From the NCBI RefSeq assembly GCF_003258835.1, contig NZ_NPEV01000025.1:1-64000 (forward strand): 64,000 nucleotides of DNA, given 5' to 3'. This DNA comes from Rhodobium orientis. GTDB taxonomy: Bacteria; Pseudomonadota; Alphaproteobacteria; Rhizobiales; Rhodobiaceae. The translations under genes were made by a program, and so were the position numbers. The notes beneath the pieces are model-generated. The model was not told the DNA's origin. It did no database searches and saw only the letters and a program-made list of their open reading frames with translations. How positions within the stretch are numbered: position 1 is the first letter of the stretch; each line of letters opens with the position of its first letter. Of the stretch, positions 26,901 to 33,600 are shown piece by piece.

Positions 26901-27110
26901 GGCAAAGGGCGGCTTCGTGCCGGCGGTGAAGATCTCGACCGGGCCGGTCGAGCCGGAGGACAGGGCGAACAGCCAGTCGGCCGCGATCCAGCTCATGACG
27001 GCGAGCGCGACAAGCGTGATCGCGTAGGCCGTAGCGCGCAGCCGATTGTCGAGGAAGGCCAGCAGGAACGCGGTGCCGAGGCCTATGGCGATGATCAGGA
27101 TCGGGCTCAC
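23967..27110 (-). CDS. Fused double MrpD/NuoM-type antiporter subunit
   Basis: A 1047-residue polytopic membrane protein containing two proton-pump modules in tandem. Module 1 covers about residues 1-500 (TRDVFNLFVFFELAVISTGG, ELKPFPANGWALDIYESAHP, RLLGYSSVAQIG). Module 2 covers about 520-960 (FFAAWEILTLGSYFLILRG, IGLHIWLPGAHAEAETDVSP, LLKAGLYGFF, RLLAYSSIGQMGYALFG, MSGVPPLSGFGG). A C-terminal tail of ~90 residues with one more helix follows. Usual MrpD/NuoM subunits are about 480-500 residues. Archaeal Mbx/MBS complexes have two such subunits encoded separately. The start is a GTG overlapping the MnhC-like stop; the end overlaps the NuoH-like start. Confidence 0.85.
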   Translation of the reverse strand: MSPILIIAIGLGTAFLLAFLDNRLRATAYAITLVALAVMSWIAADWLFALSSGSTGPVEIFTAGTKPPFAINLRMGLAEAALTLLITVTGLLAAVFLKEPMMRLGRRSMAVLLIATMSFAGIVLTRDVFNLFVFFELAVISTGGLVLLSDDARALSAGFKYLIVSQVISILLLIGIIFLYHAGGSLNIDDLAAASAAGNSTVLLKSGALAFFLLFIALVAELKPFPANGWALDIYESAHPAFSAIFSAAAGAASLYAVDKALLIGGPAWLPVATAIGLSTFVAANVLALSQTSDRRLLGYSSVAQIGLVFAVIGQKDLLGDQYLFIAGGILLAHAVAKAGLYWLSGTLPERALTSWAELKHHPVLLFAFASFVAMLVGLPPFPGFYAKWQLAHALAADGRYLVLGLILLGALIEAGYLFRWFGYALKREAPAQQVDLSLHKIGVVLIAVAAGWGLGYLWGDLSGLGNVLTALPLLFALSFLALDWLPAKVKNAIAIAGLVAWFLVSYPGYDPLRLIFGVIILIGGAVILLASFETHGRRIGFYPSAMLMYAGLAMLIVAEDSFGFFAAWEILTLGSYFLILRGKKSEPHALSYIVFSLGGAFAILAGFAVAAQGTQPFALQGLADVSATFAPYVFILLAAGFMTKTAAIGLHIWLPGAHAEAETDVSPMVSGILLKAGLYGFFILLMTMGKTQFYGVELTYVLLWIGALSALLGNLMAIFQEDAKRLLAYSSIGQMGYALFGLALMNHLGWLMALMFVINHYVYKSMLFLSVGGIAKRTGTKLMYRMGGLITLMPLSFIAVLVGIIAMSGVPPLSGFGGRWIFYNAIMSSDARLPMVIIFLSGPIAFLYLFRLIHTIFLGQLKDEHRRLKEAPFWIVLPQMLFVAFLIGFAIFPGLALRRVDAYLGSFFPSHGLAWEGLTITSEYGYWSPVSIMIVVAVIFVVLLAWLVFLNHRAQKVKQFNIVFAAERPYRPETTHFAWNFFAPYRKALGFLTEPLVTRFWGGITGTLHGTADLTRRFYTGDGQVYAFHFVGFVVIVYLLSMGVRP

Positions 27111-27463
27111 CCTTTTAGCTCCGTGAATTTGGAGATATCGAGCGTGCGTTTGGTCTCGTAGAGCTTGAAGGCGTAGGCGAGCATCAGCGCAGTGATGCCG
27201 AGGCCGATGACGATCGCCGTCAGCACCAGGGCCTGCGGCACCGGATCGATGATCCGCTCGGCGGCGTCGGCCACCGGCACGGCCGCGTCGAGGATCGGCG
27301 CGGTGCGCCCGGCGAGGTAGCCGACCGAGACCAGCACCAGGTTGACGCCGGTGCTGGCGATAGTGAAGGCGACGATCATCCTCAGGATGTTGCGGTTGGT
27401 GAGCGCGCCGTAGAGCCCCATCAGGATCAGCAGGAACCCGGCCGCCATGGAAACGAGGATCAT
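27107..27463 (-). CDS. mnhC: Na+/H+ antiporter MnhC/NuoK-like subunit
   Basis: A 118-residue protein with three transmembrane helices and the family element DPVPQALVLTAIVIGLGITAL, characteristic of MrpC/MnhC and NuoK. The conserved glutamates of NuoK are not evident, which is normal for MrpC. It forms part of the membrane arm next to the MrpD-type modules. It overlaps both neighbours by four bases, so translation of the whole operon appears coupled. Confidence 0.9.
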   Translation of the reverse strand: MILVSMAAGFLLILMGLYGALTNRNILRMIVAFTIASTGVNLVLVSVGYLAGRTAPILDAAVPVADAAERIIDPVPQALVLTAIVIGLGITALMLAYAFKLYETKRTLDISKFTELKG

Positions 27464-28164
27464 TGCGGCTTCTCCGTCTCGGAAAGATTGACCAGCATGG
27501 AGCTGAACTCCGCCCCGACCTTAAGGCCGACCAGCGAATAGATGATCGGGATGGCGCCGGCCGAGAACAGCGATCCGAAATCGCCGAGCGGCAGGATGCG
27601 GTTGTCGAGGAAGCCGCCGGCGAGCACCAGGCCGAGGACGCCGATGGCCACGTAGAAGAGCCCCGACAGCGACTCCACCCGCGCGATCATGCGGTGGCCG
27701 AAGCGACGCAGGGGGTCGGTGAGGAGCAGCAAGAGCATCGACGAAGCGACGATGGCACCGCCCTGGAAGCCGCCGCCCGGCGTCAGATGGCCGTTGACGA
27801 AGACATAGACGCCGAAGAGGACGATCAACGGCACCAACAGCCGGCTGCCGGTATGCAGCAACTCGCCGGAGGGCGGCAGCACCCGCTGCGGCGTGCCCGG
27901 CTGATGGCGTGATTGAGCGAGTACCAGCGCGACGATCGCCGCCGTCAGGAACAGCACCGTCACCTCGCCGAGGGTATCGAGGCCGCGATAGGTGACGATG
28001 ATCGCGGTGACGATGTTGGCGGCGCCGAGGTCATTGGCCGTGTTCTCCGCGTAGTAGCGCGCCGTCAGGTTCAGCTCCGTGTCGGGCGAATAACCCAGCA
28101 GCAGCCCGGCGAACACCGTGCCGAGGCCGAGCAAGAAGAAAACAGCGAGGGCGTGCCTAATCAT
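27460..28164 (-). CDS. mnhB: MbhE-like domain fused to MnhB Na+/H+ antiporter subunit
   Basis: A 234-residue membrane protein in two parts. Residues about 1-90 resemble MbhE or the MrpA C-terminal region (ENTANDLGAANIVTAIIVTY, RGLDTLGEVTVLF). Residues about 100-230 are the MnhB domain (VNGHLTPGGGFQGGAIVAS). In archaeal Mbh-type operons these are separate mbhE and mbhF genes. In Mrp systems the first part belongs to MrpA. The fusion keeps the usual order. It overlaps the MnhC-like gene by four bases and the MbhD-like gene by eight. Confidence 0.87.
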   Translation of the reverse strand: MIRHALAVFFLLGLGTVFAGLLLGYSPDTELNLTARYYAENTANDLGAANIVTAIIVTYRGLDTLGEVTVLFLTAAIVALVLAQSRHQPGTPQRVLPPSGELLHTGSRLLVPLIVLFGVYVFVNGHLTPGGGFQGGAIVASSMLLLLLTDPLRRFGHRMIARVESLSGLFYVAIGVLGLVLAGGFLDNRILPLGDFGSLFSAGAIPIIYSLVGLKVGAEFSSMLVNLSETEKPQ

Positions 28165-28417
28165 GGTCCTGCTCCCCGCCGCCGACGCGTCCCAGCACGA
28201 AGAAGAAGAGGAAGGTGGTGAGCCCGCTGCCGATCGCCGCTTCGGTCATTGCAACGTCCGGCGCGGCAAGGATCAGAAACAGCACCGAGGCGAACAGCGA
28301 GACGGCGCCGGCCGACAGGATCGCCACCGGCAGGCTGTCGACGCGGATGGCAACGAACGCCGCCCCGATGGTGGCGAGCGCCACGACGACGCTCATGACG
28401 GGCAGGAACGCGCTCAT
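28157..28417 (-). CDS. MbhD-like (DUF4040) membrane subunit
   Basis: An 86-residue protein with two to three helices and the motif AAPDVAMTEAAIGSGLTTFLF, typical of the MbhD/DUF4040 domain that also occurs in the MrpA C-terminal region. It is a small membrane-arm subunit of Mrp- and Mbh-type complexes. It overlaps the MnhG gene upstream (ATGA) and the MbhE/MnhB gene downstream. The C-terminus is short and acidic. Confidence 0.85.
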   Translation of the reverse strand: MSAFLPVMSVVVALATIGAAFVAIRVDSLPVAILSAGAVSLFASVLFLILAAPDVAMTEAAIGSGLTTFLFFFVLGRVGGGEQDHD

Positions 28418-28743
28418 GCCGTCTCTCCCGTATCGTCGGCGAGCCGGTCGACCTGAACCTCATGCGTCTGCGCCACCCTCGTGCGATGCGCCGCGCGCGC
28501 CAGCACCTGGGATGACAGCGGATTGGTGAACAGCAGAAACAGGCCGATGAGGAGCAGCTTCAGCGTCCAGGCCGGCTCAAGGAGGGCGACGCCGGCAAGG
28601 GTCAGGAGCGTGCCGAGGGTCGTCGTCTTGGTGCCGGCCTGGATGCGGTTGAAGGTGTCCGGCATGCGGTAGAGGCCGAGCCCGCCGAGAAGCAGGAACA
28701 CGGTGCCGGCAACGAGCACGAGGGCGCCGAGAAGGTCGAGCAT
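28414..28743 (-). CDS. mnhG: Na+/H+ antiporter subunit MnhG
   Basis: A 109-residue protein with three helices and the MnhG signature GGLGLYRMPDTFNRIQAGTK followed by TTTLGTLLTLAG. The ATG at 28743 overlaps the MnhF stop codon (TGATG); a GTG one codon earlier is possible. The hydrophilic C-terminus of about 30 residues (RTRVAQTHEVQVDRLADD) is longer than the membrane core needs. It is part of the ion-translocating arm. Confidence 0.9.
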   Translation of the reverse strand: MLDLLGALVLVAGTVFLLLGGLGLYRMPDTFNRIQAGTKTTTLGTLLTLAGVALLEPAWTLKLLLIGLFLLFTNPLSSQVLARAAHRTRVAQTHEVQVDRLADDTGETA

Positions 28744-29003
28744 CACGACGCTCCTTCCAGGTAGCGGGCGATGACGATGACGCCGAGGAAGGAGAGAAGC
28801 GCGTAGACCAGCGCCACGTCGAGATAGATGACCCGGCCTTCGACCAGCGCCACCAGCACCATGCCGGTGATGGCGATGATGGTGAGAACGTCGAAGGCGA
28901 TGACCCTGTCGACGGCGCGCGGTCCCTTGACGAAGCGGAACAGCGCCAGGAGGAAGGCCGCGCCGGCGATGACACCGGCGACGGTGATCAGGACCTCAAC
29001 CAT
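28743..29003 (-). CDS. mnhF: Na+/H+ antiporter subunit MnhF
   Basis: An 86-residue three-helix protein with the MnhF motif RFVKGPRAVDRVIAFDVLTI. The start at 29003 is chosen because the longer frame adds 19 basic residues lying within the upstream MnhE gene. MnhE and MnhF overlap by eight bases. MnhF is essential for assembly in studied Mrp systems; here it is part of the Nuo/Mbh-like operon. Confidence 0.9.
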   Translation of the reverse strand: MVEVLITVAGVIAGAAFLLALFRFVKGPRAVDRVIAFDVLTIIAITGMVLVALVEGRVIYLDVALVYALLSFLGVIVIARYLEGAS

Positions 29004-29493
29004 ACATGACCTCAAGATAGCGCTCGAAGCCGGCGACGATCTTTGCCGTCGCCCCCTCATTGTCGGTGGCGTCGACCGTCACCCAGTGCACGTAGAGCCA
29101 TTCGCCGGTGAGCTCGACGGAGAGTGTGCCCGGCGTCAGGGTGATGGAATTGGCGAGCAGCAGCCGGCCCATCGGGCTTTTCAGCTTCGTCCTCACCTTG
29201 ACGATGCCCGGCTTGATCGGCAGCTCCGGCGACAAGACGATGCGGGCAAGCGCGATGTTCGAGCGCACGAGCTCCCGCAGGAAATAGAAAACGAAGAGGA
29301 TGGAGGCGGTGAAGGAGCGCGGCACCGGCTGAAAGTGCGACAGGAACGACAGCCCGTCGGTGTAGAAGAGGACGATGGCAATCGCAGCCGCGGCGCCGAC
29401 GGCGAGCGTTCCGGGCGCCAGCGTTCCGTTCAGAAGAATCCAGAACAGGAGCAGGGTCGCGAAAAGCTCGGCCGAATTGCGCACCCTGCCCAT
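28996..29493 (-). CDS. mnhE: Na+/H+ antiporter subunit MnhE, first gene of the complex-I-like operon
   Basis: A 165-residue protein with two N-terminal helices and a cytoplasmic C-terminal domain carrying the MnhE signature LLANSITLTPGTLSVE and LYVHWVTVDATDNEGA. The ATG at 29493 sits eight bases after an AGGGAGA site. It is the promoter-proximal gene of the twelve-gene leftward operon that ends with the ferritin-like gene, so expression of the complex depends on signals in 29494-29794. Confidence 0.9.
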   Translation of the reverse strand: MGRVRNSAELFATLLLFWILLNGTLAPGTLAVGAAAAIAIVLFYTDGLSFLSHFQPVPRSFTASILFVFYFLRELVRSNIALARIVLSPELPIKPGIVKVRTKLKSPMGRLLLANSITLTPGTLSVELTGEWLYVHWVTVDATDNEGATAKIVAGFERYLEVMYG

Positions 29494-29794
29494 TGCGGCG
29501 TCTCCCTTAAGGCAGCCCCTCTTGCCCGCGCATCGCATCCGGTCGCAAGCCCTTGGACGGGCGGGAACGGCGGCGGATCCGAAAATTCAGTCAGCGGCAA
29601 ACCGGCGGAAGGGGATGGTCAGGAGGAGGTGCCGAGTCGCCCGATGCGAGGATCAGCCTTTGGTATCATCTATTAGAAATCAATAACATTCGGAAATGAT
29701 ACTATATCCTCGGTCAAATTCGCGCGGAAAGGTCAGCACTACAGACGCGAATCCGCGGAAATCCCGGCGGTTTCCACGGGTCACACCGGTGCGC
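29494..29794. promoter_or_regulatory. Upstream region of the Mrp/Nuo-like operon
   Basis: A 301-base gap before the antiporter operon, with no gene. It contains an AT-rich core with a perfect inverted repeat, GTATCAT (29663-29669) and ATGATAC (29696-29702), separated by 26 bases. It must hold the operon promoter on the minus strand and the 3' end of the TRAP operon. No convincing -35/-10 pair could be assigned. Confidence 0.4.
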
Positions 29795-31081
29795 TCAGCG
29801 CCCGAACCCGGAGGTCGCGGGCAGCCAGGTGGCAAGTTCGGGAAAGGCGATCAGGCAGGCCAGCCCGCCGATCATCAGGGCGACGAAGGGCGCCGCGCCG
29901 CGCACGACATCGGAGAGCGGCGCGTCGGTGATGCCCTTGATGACGAAGAGGTTCATGCCGACCGGCGGGGTTATCAGCGCCAGCTCCAGATTGATCATCA
30001 GGAGAACCCCGTACCAGATCGGGTCGATGCCGAGCTCGTGCATGGTCGGCAACAGGATCGGCGTGGTGATCAGGATGATGGAGATCGTCTCCAGGAACAT
30101 GCCGAGGACGAAGACGAGGCCCATCACCGCGACGATGAAGCCGATCGGCCCGAGCCCCAGATTGGCGACCATCTCCGTGACGCCGACCGGCAGGCGGATG
30201 ATGGTGATGGCATGGCCGAACATCGCCGCCCCGGCGATGATCATGAACACCATCACCGAGGTGCGCATGGTCTGCTGCGCGCAGGCCCAGAGATCGGAAA
30301 TGCCGAAATTGCGGTAGGCAAGGACGGCAACGGCAAGCGCATAGACACAGCCGGCGGCGGCGGCTTCCGAAGCGGTAAAGATGCCGAAATAGATGCCGCC
30401 CATGACGACGGGGGGCGCCATCAGCGCCCAAATCGAGCGCTTCGTCGCTGCCACCATCTTTGAGAACGCCGCCATTTCCGGCGCCTTGACGCCGGCGCGC
30501 CGCGTCGCCTGGACGACGCAGAAGATCGAAAACACCAGCGCCATCAGGACGCCGGGGATGATGCCGGCAAGGAACAGCGCCCCGATCGAGACCTCCGAGA
30601 CGATGGCATAGAGGATCATCGGCCCGGACGGCGGGATGAGGATGCCGAGCGTGCCGCCGGCGGCGACGACGCCGAGCGCATCGCGCGTCGGATAGCCGAA
30701 CCGCTTCATCTGCGGCACGGCGCTTGAGCCGACGGAAAGGGCGGTGGCGACCGAGGAGCCGGAAATCGCGGCGAAGATGGTGCAGGACAGCACGGTGGCG
30801 ACACCGAGCCCGCCGCGGATATGGCCGACGACGGTGTGCGCGAACTCGTAGAGGTCGTCGATCACCTTCGCCCGGATCATGATCTGCGCCATCAGCACGA
30901 ACAGCGGGATGGCGGTCAAAAGGTCCTTGTTGAGGTGCGAAAAGACCGTGTCGGCGACCGCCGAGACGTCGCCCTCGAAGATCAGCAGGATCGCCGTCGC
31001 CATCAGGCCGAGGGCGGCGAAGATGGGAATGCCGATGAGAAGCAGGAGGATCAGCCCGGCAAAGACGACAACCGCGGTCAT
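29795..31081 (-). CDS. TRAP transporter large permease (DctM family)
   Basis: A 428-residue membrane protein with about 12 helices and DctM-family motifs: PLFVLMAQIMIRAKV, ISGSSVATALSVGSSAVPQM, GTLGILIPPSGPMILYAIV and LITPPVGMNLFVIKGI. It is the secondary transport subunit that moves a carboxylate with sodium or proton, fed by the periplasmic binding protein. Its ATG overlaps the stop of the small permease gene (ATGA). It is the last gene of the CoA-transferase/lyase/TRAP operon. Confidence 0.92.
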   Translation of the reverse strand: MTAVVVFAGLILLLLIGIPIFAALGLMATAILLIFEGDVSAVADTVFSHLNKDLLTAIPLFVLMAQIMIRAKVIDDLYEFAHTVVGHIRGGLGVATVLSCTIFAAISGSSVATALSVGSSAVPQMKRFGYPTRDALGVVAAGGTLGILIPPSGPMILYAIVSEVSIGALFLAGIIPGVLMALVFSIFCVVQATRRAGVKAPEMAAFSKMVAATKRSIWALMAPPVVMGGIYFGIFTASEAAAAGCVYALAVAVLAYRNFGISDLWACAQQTMRTSVMVFMIIAGAAMFGHAITIIRLPVGVTEMVANLGLGPIGFIVAVMGLVFVLGMFLETISIILITTPILLPTMHELGIDPIWYGVLLMINLELALITPPVGMNLFVIKGITDAPLSDVVRGAAPFVALMIGGLACLIAFPELATWLPATSGFGR

Positions 31082-31608
31082 TCCGCGTCCTTCCCGGCAA
31101 GGTGGCGGATGAGGATGGCGAGCGCGACGAGGATGAGGAGCCCGGCGCCGATCAGCATCGGGAGCTGCGGGATCCAGGTCGCCACTTCCAGATAGCCCGG
31201 TGAATAGGAGCCGAAGTCATAGGCAAAGGAGATGGAGTCCCAGGTGCTGACGGCGAGCACGACCGCAAAGCCGATGACGGCGAGATTGGCGACGACGGCA
31301 AGCAGCCGCTTCAGCCCTGGCCCGACCCGGTCGGTGACGAGGTCGATGGCGATGTGCTCGCCGTGCCGGAGCGTTTCCGCCGCCCCCAGCATGACCAGCG
31401 CGACCAAGAGGTAGCCGGCGAGTTCGTCGCCCCATTTCAGCGGTGTATCGAGGAAATAGCGCTGCAGGATCGCATAGACGACCAGCACCATGACGGCCAG
31501 CACGAGCGCGGAGGCAACGATGCCGCCGAGCCAGGCCGGCCAGGTCAGGAAGCCTTTCGGCAAAGAGGGGGCGTCCTGCGCCCCCTCGCCGTGTTCGTCG
31601 TCGGACAT
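31078..31608 (-). CDS. TRAP transporter small permease (DctQ family)
   Basis: A 176-residue membrane protein with four helices and the DctQ motifs VVYAILQRYFLDTPLKWGDELAGYLLV and RHGEHIAIDLV, the latter in the second-third helix loop. A hydrophilic acidic N-terminus of about 25 residues precedes the first helix. It pairs with the large permease subunit. It is seven bases downstream of the binding-protein gene. Confidence 0.9.
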   Translation of the reverse strand: MSDDEHGEGAQDAPSLPKGFLTWPAWLGGIVASALVLAVMVLVVYAILQRYFLDTPLKWGDELAGYLLVALVMLGAAETLRHGEHIAIDLVTDRVGPGLKRLLAVVANLAVIGFAVVLAVSTWDSISFAYDFGSYSPGYLEVATWIPQLPMLIGAGLLILVALAILIRHLAGKDAE

Positions 31609-31615
31609 GGAGCCC

Positions 31616-32596
31616 CTAAAGCTTGCCGATCAGCTCGATCAGCTTCTTGGCGTCGTCATTGTCGGCGAACTTCTCGTCGAAGGCCGGCCGCATGGCGGCT
31701 TCCAGCGCGTCGATCTCTTCCTCGGTCGCGATGTGCACCTCGGCGCCCTTTTCGCGGAGCTGGTCCGGCGCCTTGGAGGCGGCTTCCGTGGAGGCCTCGA
31801 TGGCCCATTCCGCCGCCTTGTCGCCGGCCGCCTTCAGCGCCGCCTTGTTGGCGTCGGAAAGCCCGTCATAGAATTTCGGGTTCACGTAGCCGTGGAAATA
31901 GACCGAGATCACCGGCAGCACGACGAAGTGGTCCTGCACCTCGTAATATTTGCGCGAGACGGCGGCGGCAATGTCGGTGAGGCCGGCATCGATGACGCCG
32001 GTGGCGAGCGCCTGGTAGACCTTGGAGCCGGACATGGAGCTGGGCGCTGCGCCGAGCGCTTCCAGCGAGGCGTTGAAGGACGGCTCCAGGCCGCGGATCT
32101 TCACGCCGTCGAAGTCTTCAGGCTTCAAGAGGTATTTGTCGTTGGAAGTGAACACCGAGGTATTGGTGGTGAACAGCCAGACGACGTTCTTCAGGCCCTT
32201 GTCCTCAAGCTTTTCATCGAGGAACGCGGCGGCTTCCGACTCCGGCCATTTGCGCCAGATGTCGAGATCGCTGAAGGCGAACGGCGCCATGGTGACGTTC
32301 ATGATCGGCAGGGTCTTGCCCCACTGGAAGTTCACCGAGAACGCGCATTCCACGTCGCCCTTGGCGGTCGCGACGATGTTCTCGCGCGCGCCGACGAGGC
32401 TGCTGGCGCCGAATATCTGCACATCGATATCGCCGTTCGACTGCTTCTCGACCTCTTCGGCCCAGCGGTCGATGACCTTGGCGATGTGGTGGCCCGGCGG
32501 AAGCTGGTGGCTGCAGCGCATGGTCTCCGCCGCCATCGTCGCCGTCGACGTGGCGGCGAGCATGCAGGCGGCGGCGAGAATGTGTGACAGCTTCAT
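31616..32596 (-). CDS. TRAP transporter periplasmic substrate-binding protein (DctP family)
   Basis: A 326-residue exported protein. The signal peptide (KLSHILAAACMLAATSTATMA) is followed by the DctP fold: HQLPPGHHIAKVIDRWAEEV, GKTLPIMNVTMAPFAF, VKIRGLEPSFNASLEALGA and VYQALATGVIDAGLTDI. The arginine in KIRGLE normally makes the salt bridge to a ligand carboxylate, so the substrate is probably a carboxylic acid. The neighbouring CoA-transferase and HMG-CoA-lyase family genes suggest a branched hydroxy dicarboxylate such as 3-hydroxy-3-methylglutarate, which is inference. Confidence 0.9.
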   Translation of the reverse strand: MKLSHILAAACMLAATSTATMAAETMRCSHQLPPGHHIAKVIDRWAEEVEKQSNGDIDVQIFGASSLVGARENIVATAKGDVECAFSVNFQWGKTLPIMNVTMAPFAFSDLDIWRKWPESEAAAFLDEKLEDKGLKNVVWLFTTNTSVFTSNDKYLLKPEDFDGVKIRGLEPSFNASLEALGAAPSSMSGSKVYQALATGVIDAGLTDIAAAVSRKYYEVQDHFVVLPVISVYFHGYVNPKFYDGLSDANKAALKAAGDKAAEWAIEASTEAASKAPDQLREKGAEVHIATEEEIDALEAAMRPAFDEKFADNDDAKKLIELIGKL

Positions 32597-32655
32597 ATGA
32601 TCTCTCCCTGACTGTCGTCCTTATGCATCGGTGGGGTGGGATTGGCTAGAGCCGG

Positions 32656-33600
32656 TCAGTGCCGGTAGGTGACCGTCGCCGGAAGGCCGGCCCTTGCGAG
32701 CGCGCCGTAGAGCGGCTCGTCCGGCATTTCGGTCTTCAGGATCTCGCGTACCGGGAACAATGCCTCAAGGTCGATGCCGGTGGCAAAGCCCATCGTCTCG
32801 CACAGATAGACGAGGTCCTCGAAGACGACATTGCCGGTGGCACCCGGCGCAAAGGGGCAGCCGCCGAGGCCGCCGATGGACCCGTCGAGGATGCGCGCGC
32901 CGGCATTGAGGGCCGCCGCCGCATTGGCGATGCCCATGCCGCGGGTATCGTGCAGGTGCACCGAATAGGGAGTATCGCCGCAGAGTTTGCCGATATCCTC
33001 ACACAGCTCTTCGACCTGCTTGGGACCGCAGAAGCCGACCGTATCGGCGATGCCGACGATGTCGGCGCCGGCCTCGAGGCAGGCCTCCGAAAGCCGCACC
33101 ACCTCGGCGGGGTCGACGGGACCTGCGATGGAACAGCCGAATGCCATGGAGATCGCGGCCATCACCAGCGGCCGCTTCGGCGCGCCGGCGGCCTTTTCGG
33201 CCGTACTGCGAACGAGATCGATCGCCGCCGCGCGCGAGCGGCGCATGTTGGCCTGGCTGTGCTCTTCCGTTGCCGAGACGACGCACACCACCTCGTCGAC
33301 GCCGGACGCCATCGCATCGTCCGCGCCGCGCTCGTTGAGGGCGAGCGCCGCCGAGCGTGCGCCCTCAAGGCCGGCGATGACGCCGATGAGCTCGCGAAGG
33401 TCGGCGAATTGCGGCATCCGGCTGGCGGGCAGGAACGAGCCGACCTCGAAATGCCTCACGCCCGCACCATGCGCCCGCTTGATCCATTCGGCCTTGCCCG
33501 CGGTCGAGGGAAAGGCCTTCACCAGTTGCAGCCCGTCGCGCAAGCCCACCTCGCGCAAGGAGACGCGGGCCCGGGGGTAGATCTCGCTCGCCCGGCTCAT
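32656..33600 (-). CDS. HMG-CoA lyase family protein
   Basis: A 314-residue TIM-barrel enzyme of the HMGL/DRE family: SLREVGLRDGLQLVKAF (catalytic Arg-Asp), VGSFLPASRMPQ, AISMAFGCSIAGPVDPAEV (metal and substrate region), SVHLHDTRGMGIANA (metal HXH) and GGLGGCPFAPGATGN (catalytic cysteine loop). These match 3-hydroxy-3-methylglutaryl-CoA lyase, which yields acetoacetate and acetyl-CoA. It overlaps the upstream CoA-transferase gene by four bases, so the transferase may supply its CoA substrate. Related hydroxyacyl-CoA lyases are possible. Confidence 0.87.
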   Translation of the reverse strand: MSRASEIYPRARVSLREVGLRDGLQLVKAFPSTAGKAEWIKRAHGAGVRHFEVGSFLPASRMPQFADLRELIGVIAGLEGARSAALALNERGADDAMASGVDEVVCVVSATEEHSQANMRRSRAAAIDLVRSTAEKAAGAPKRPLVMAAISMAFGCSIAGPVDPAEVVRLSEACLEAGADIVGIADTVGFCGPKQVEELCEDIGKLCGDTPYSVHLHDTRGMGIANAAAALNAGARILDGSIGGLGGCPFAPGATGNVVFEDLVYLCETMGFATGIDLEALFPVREILKTEMPDEPLYGALARAGLPATVTYRH

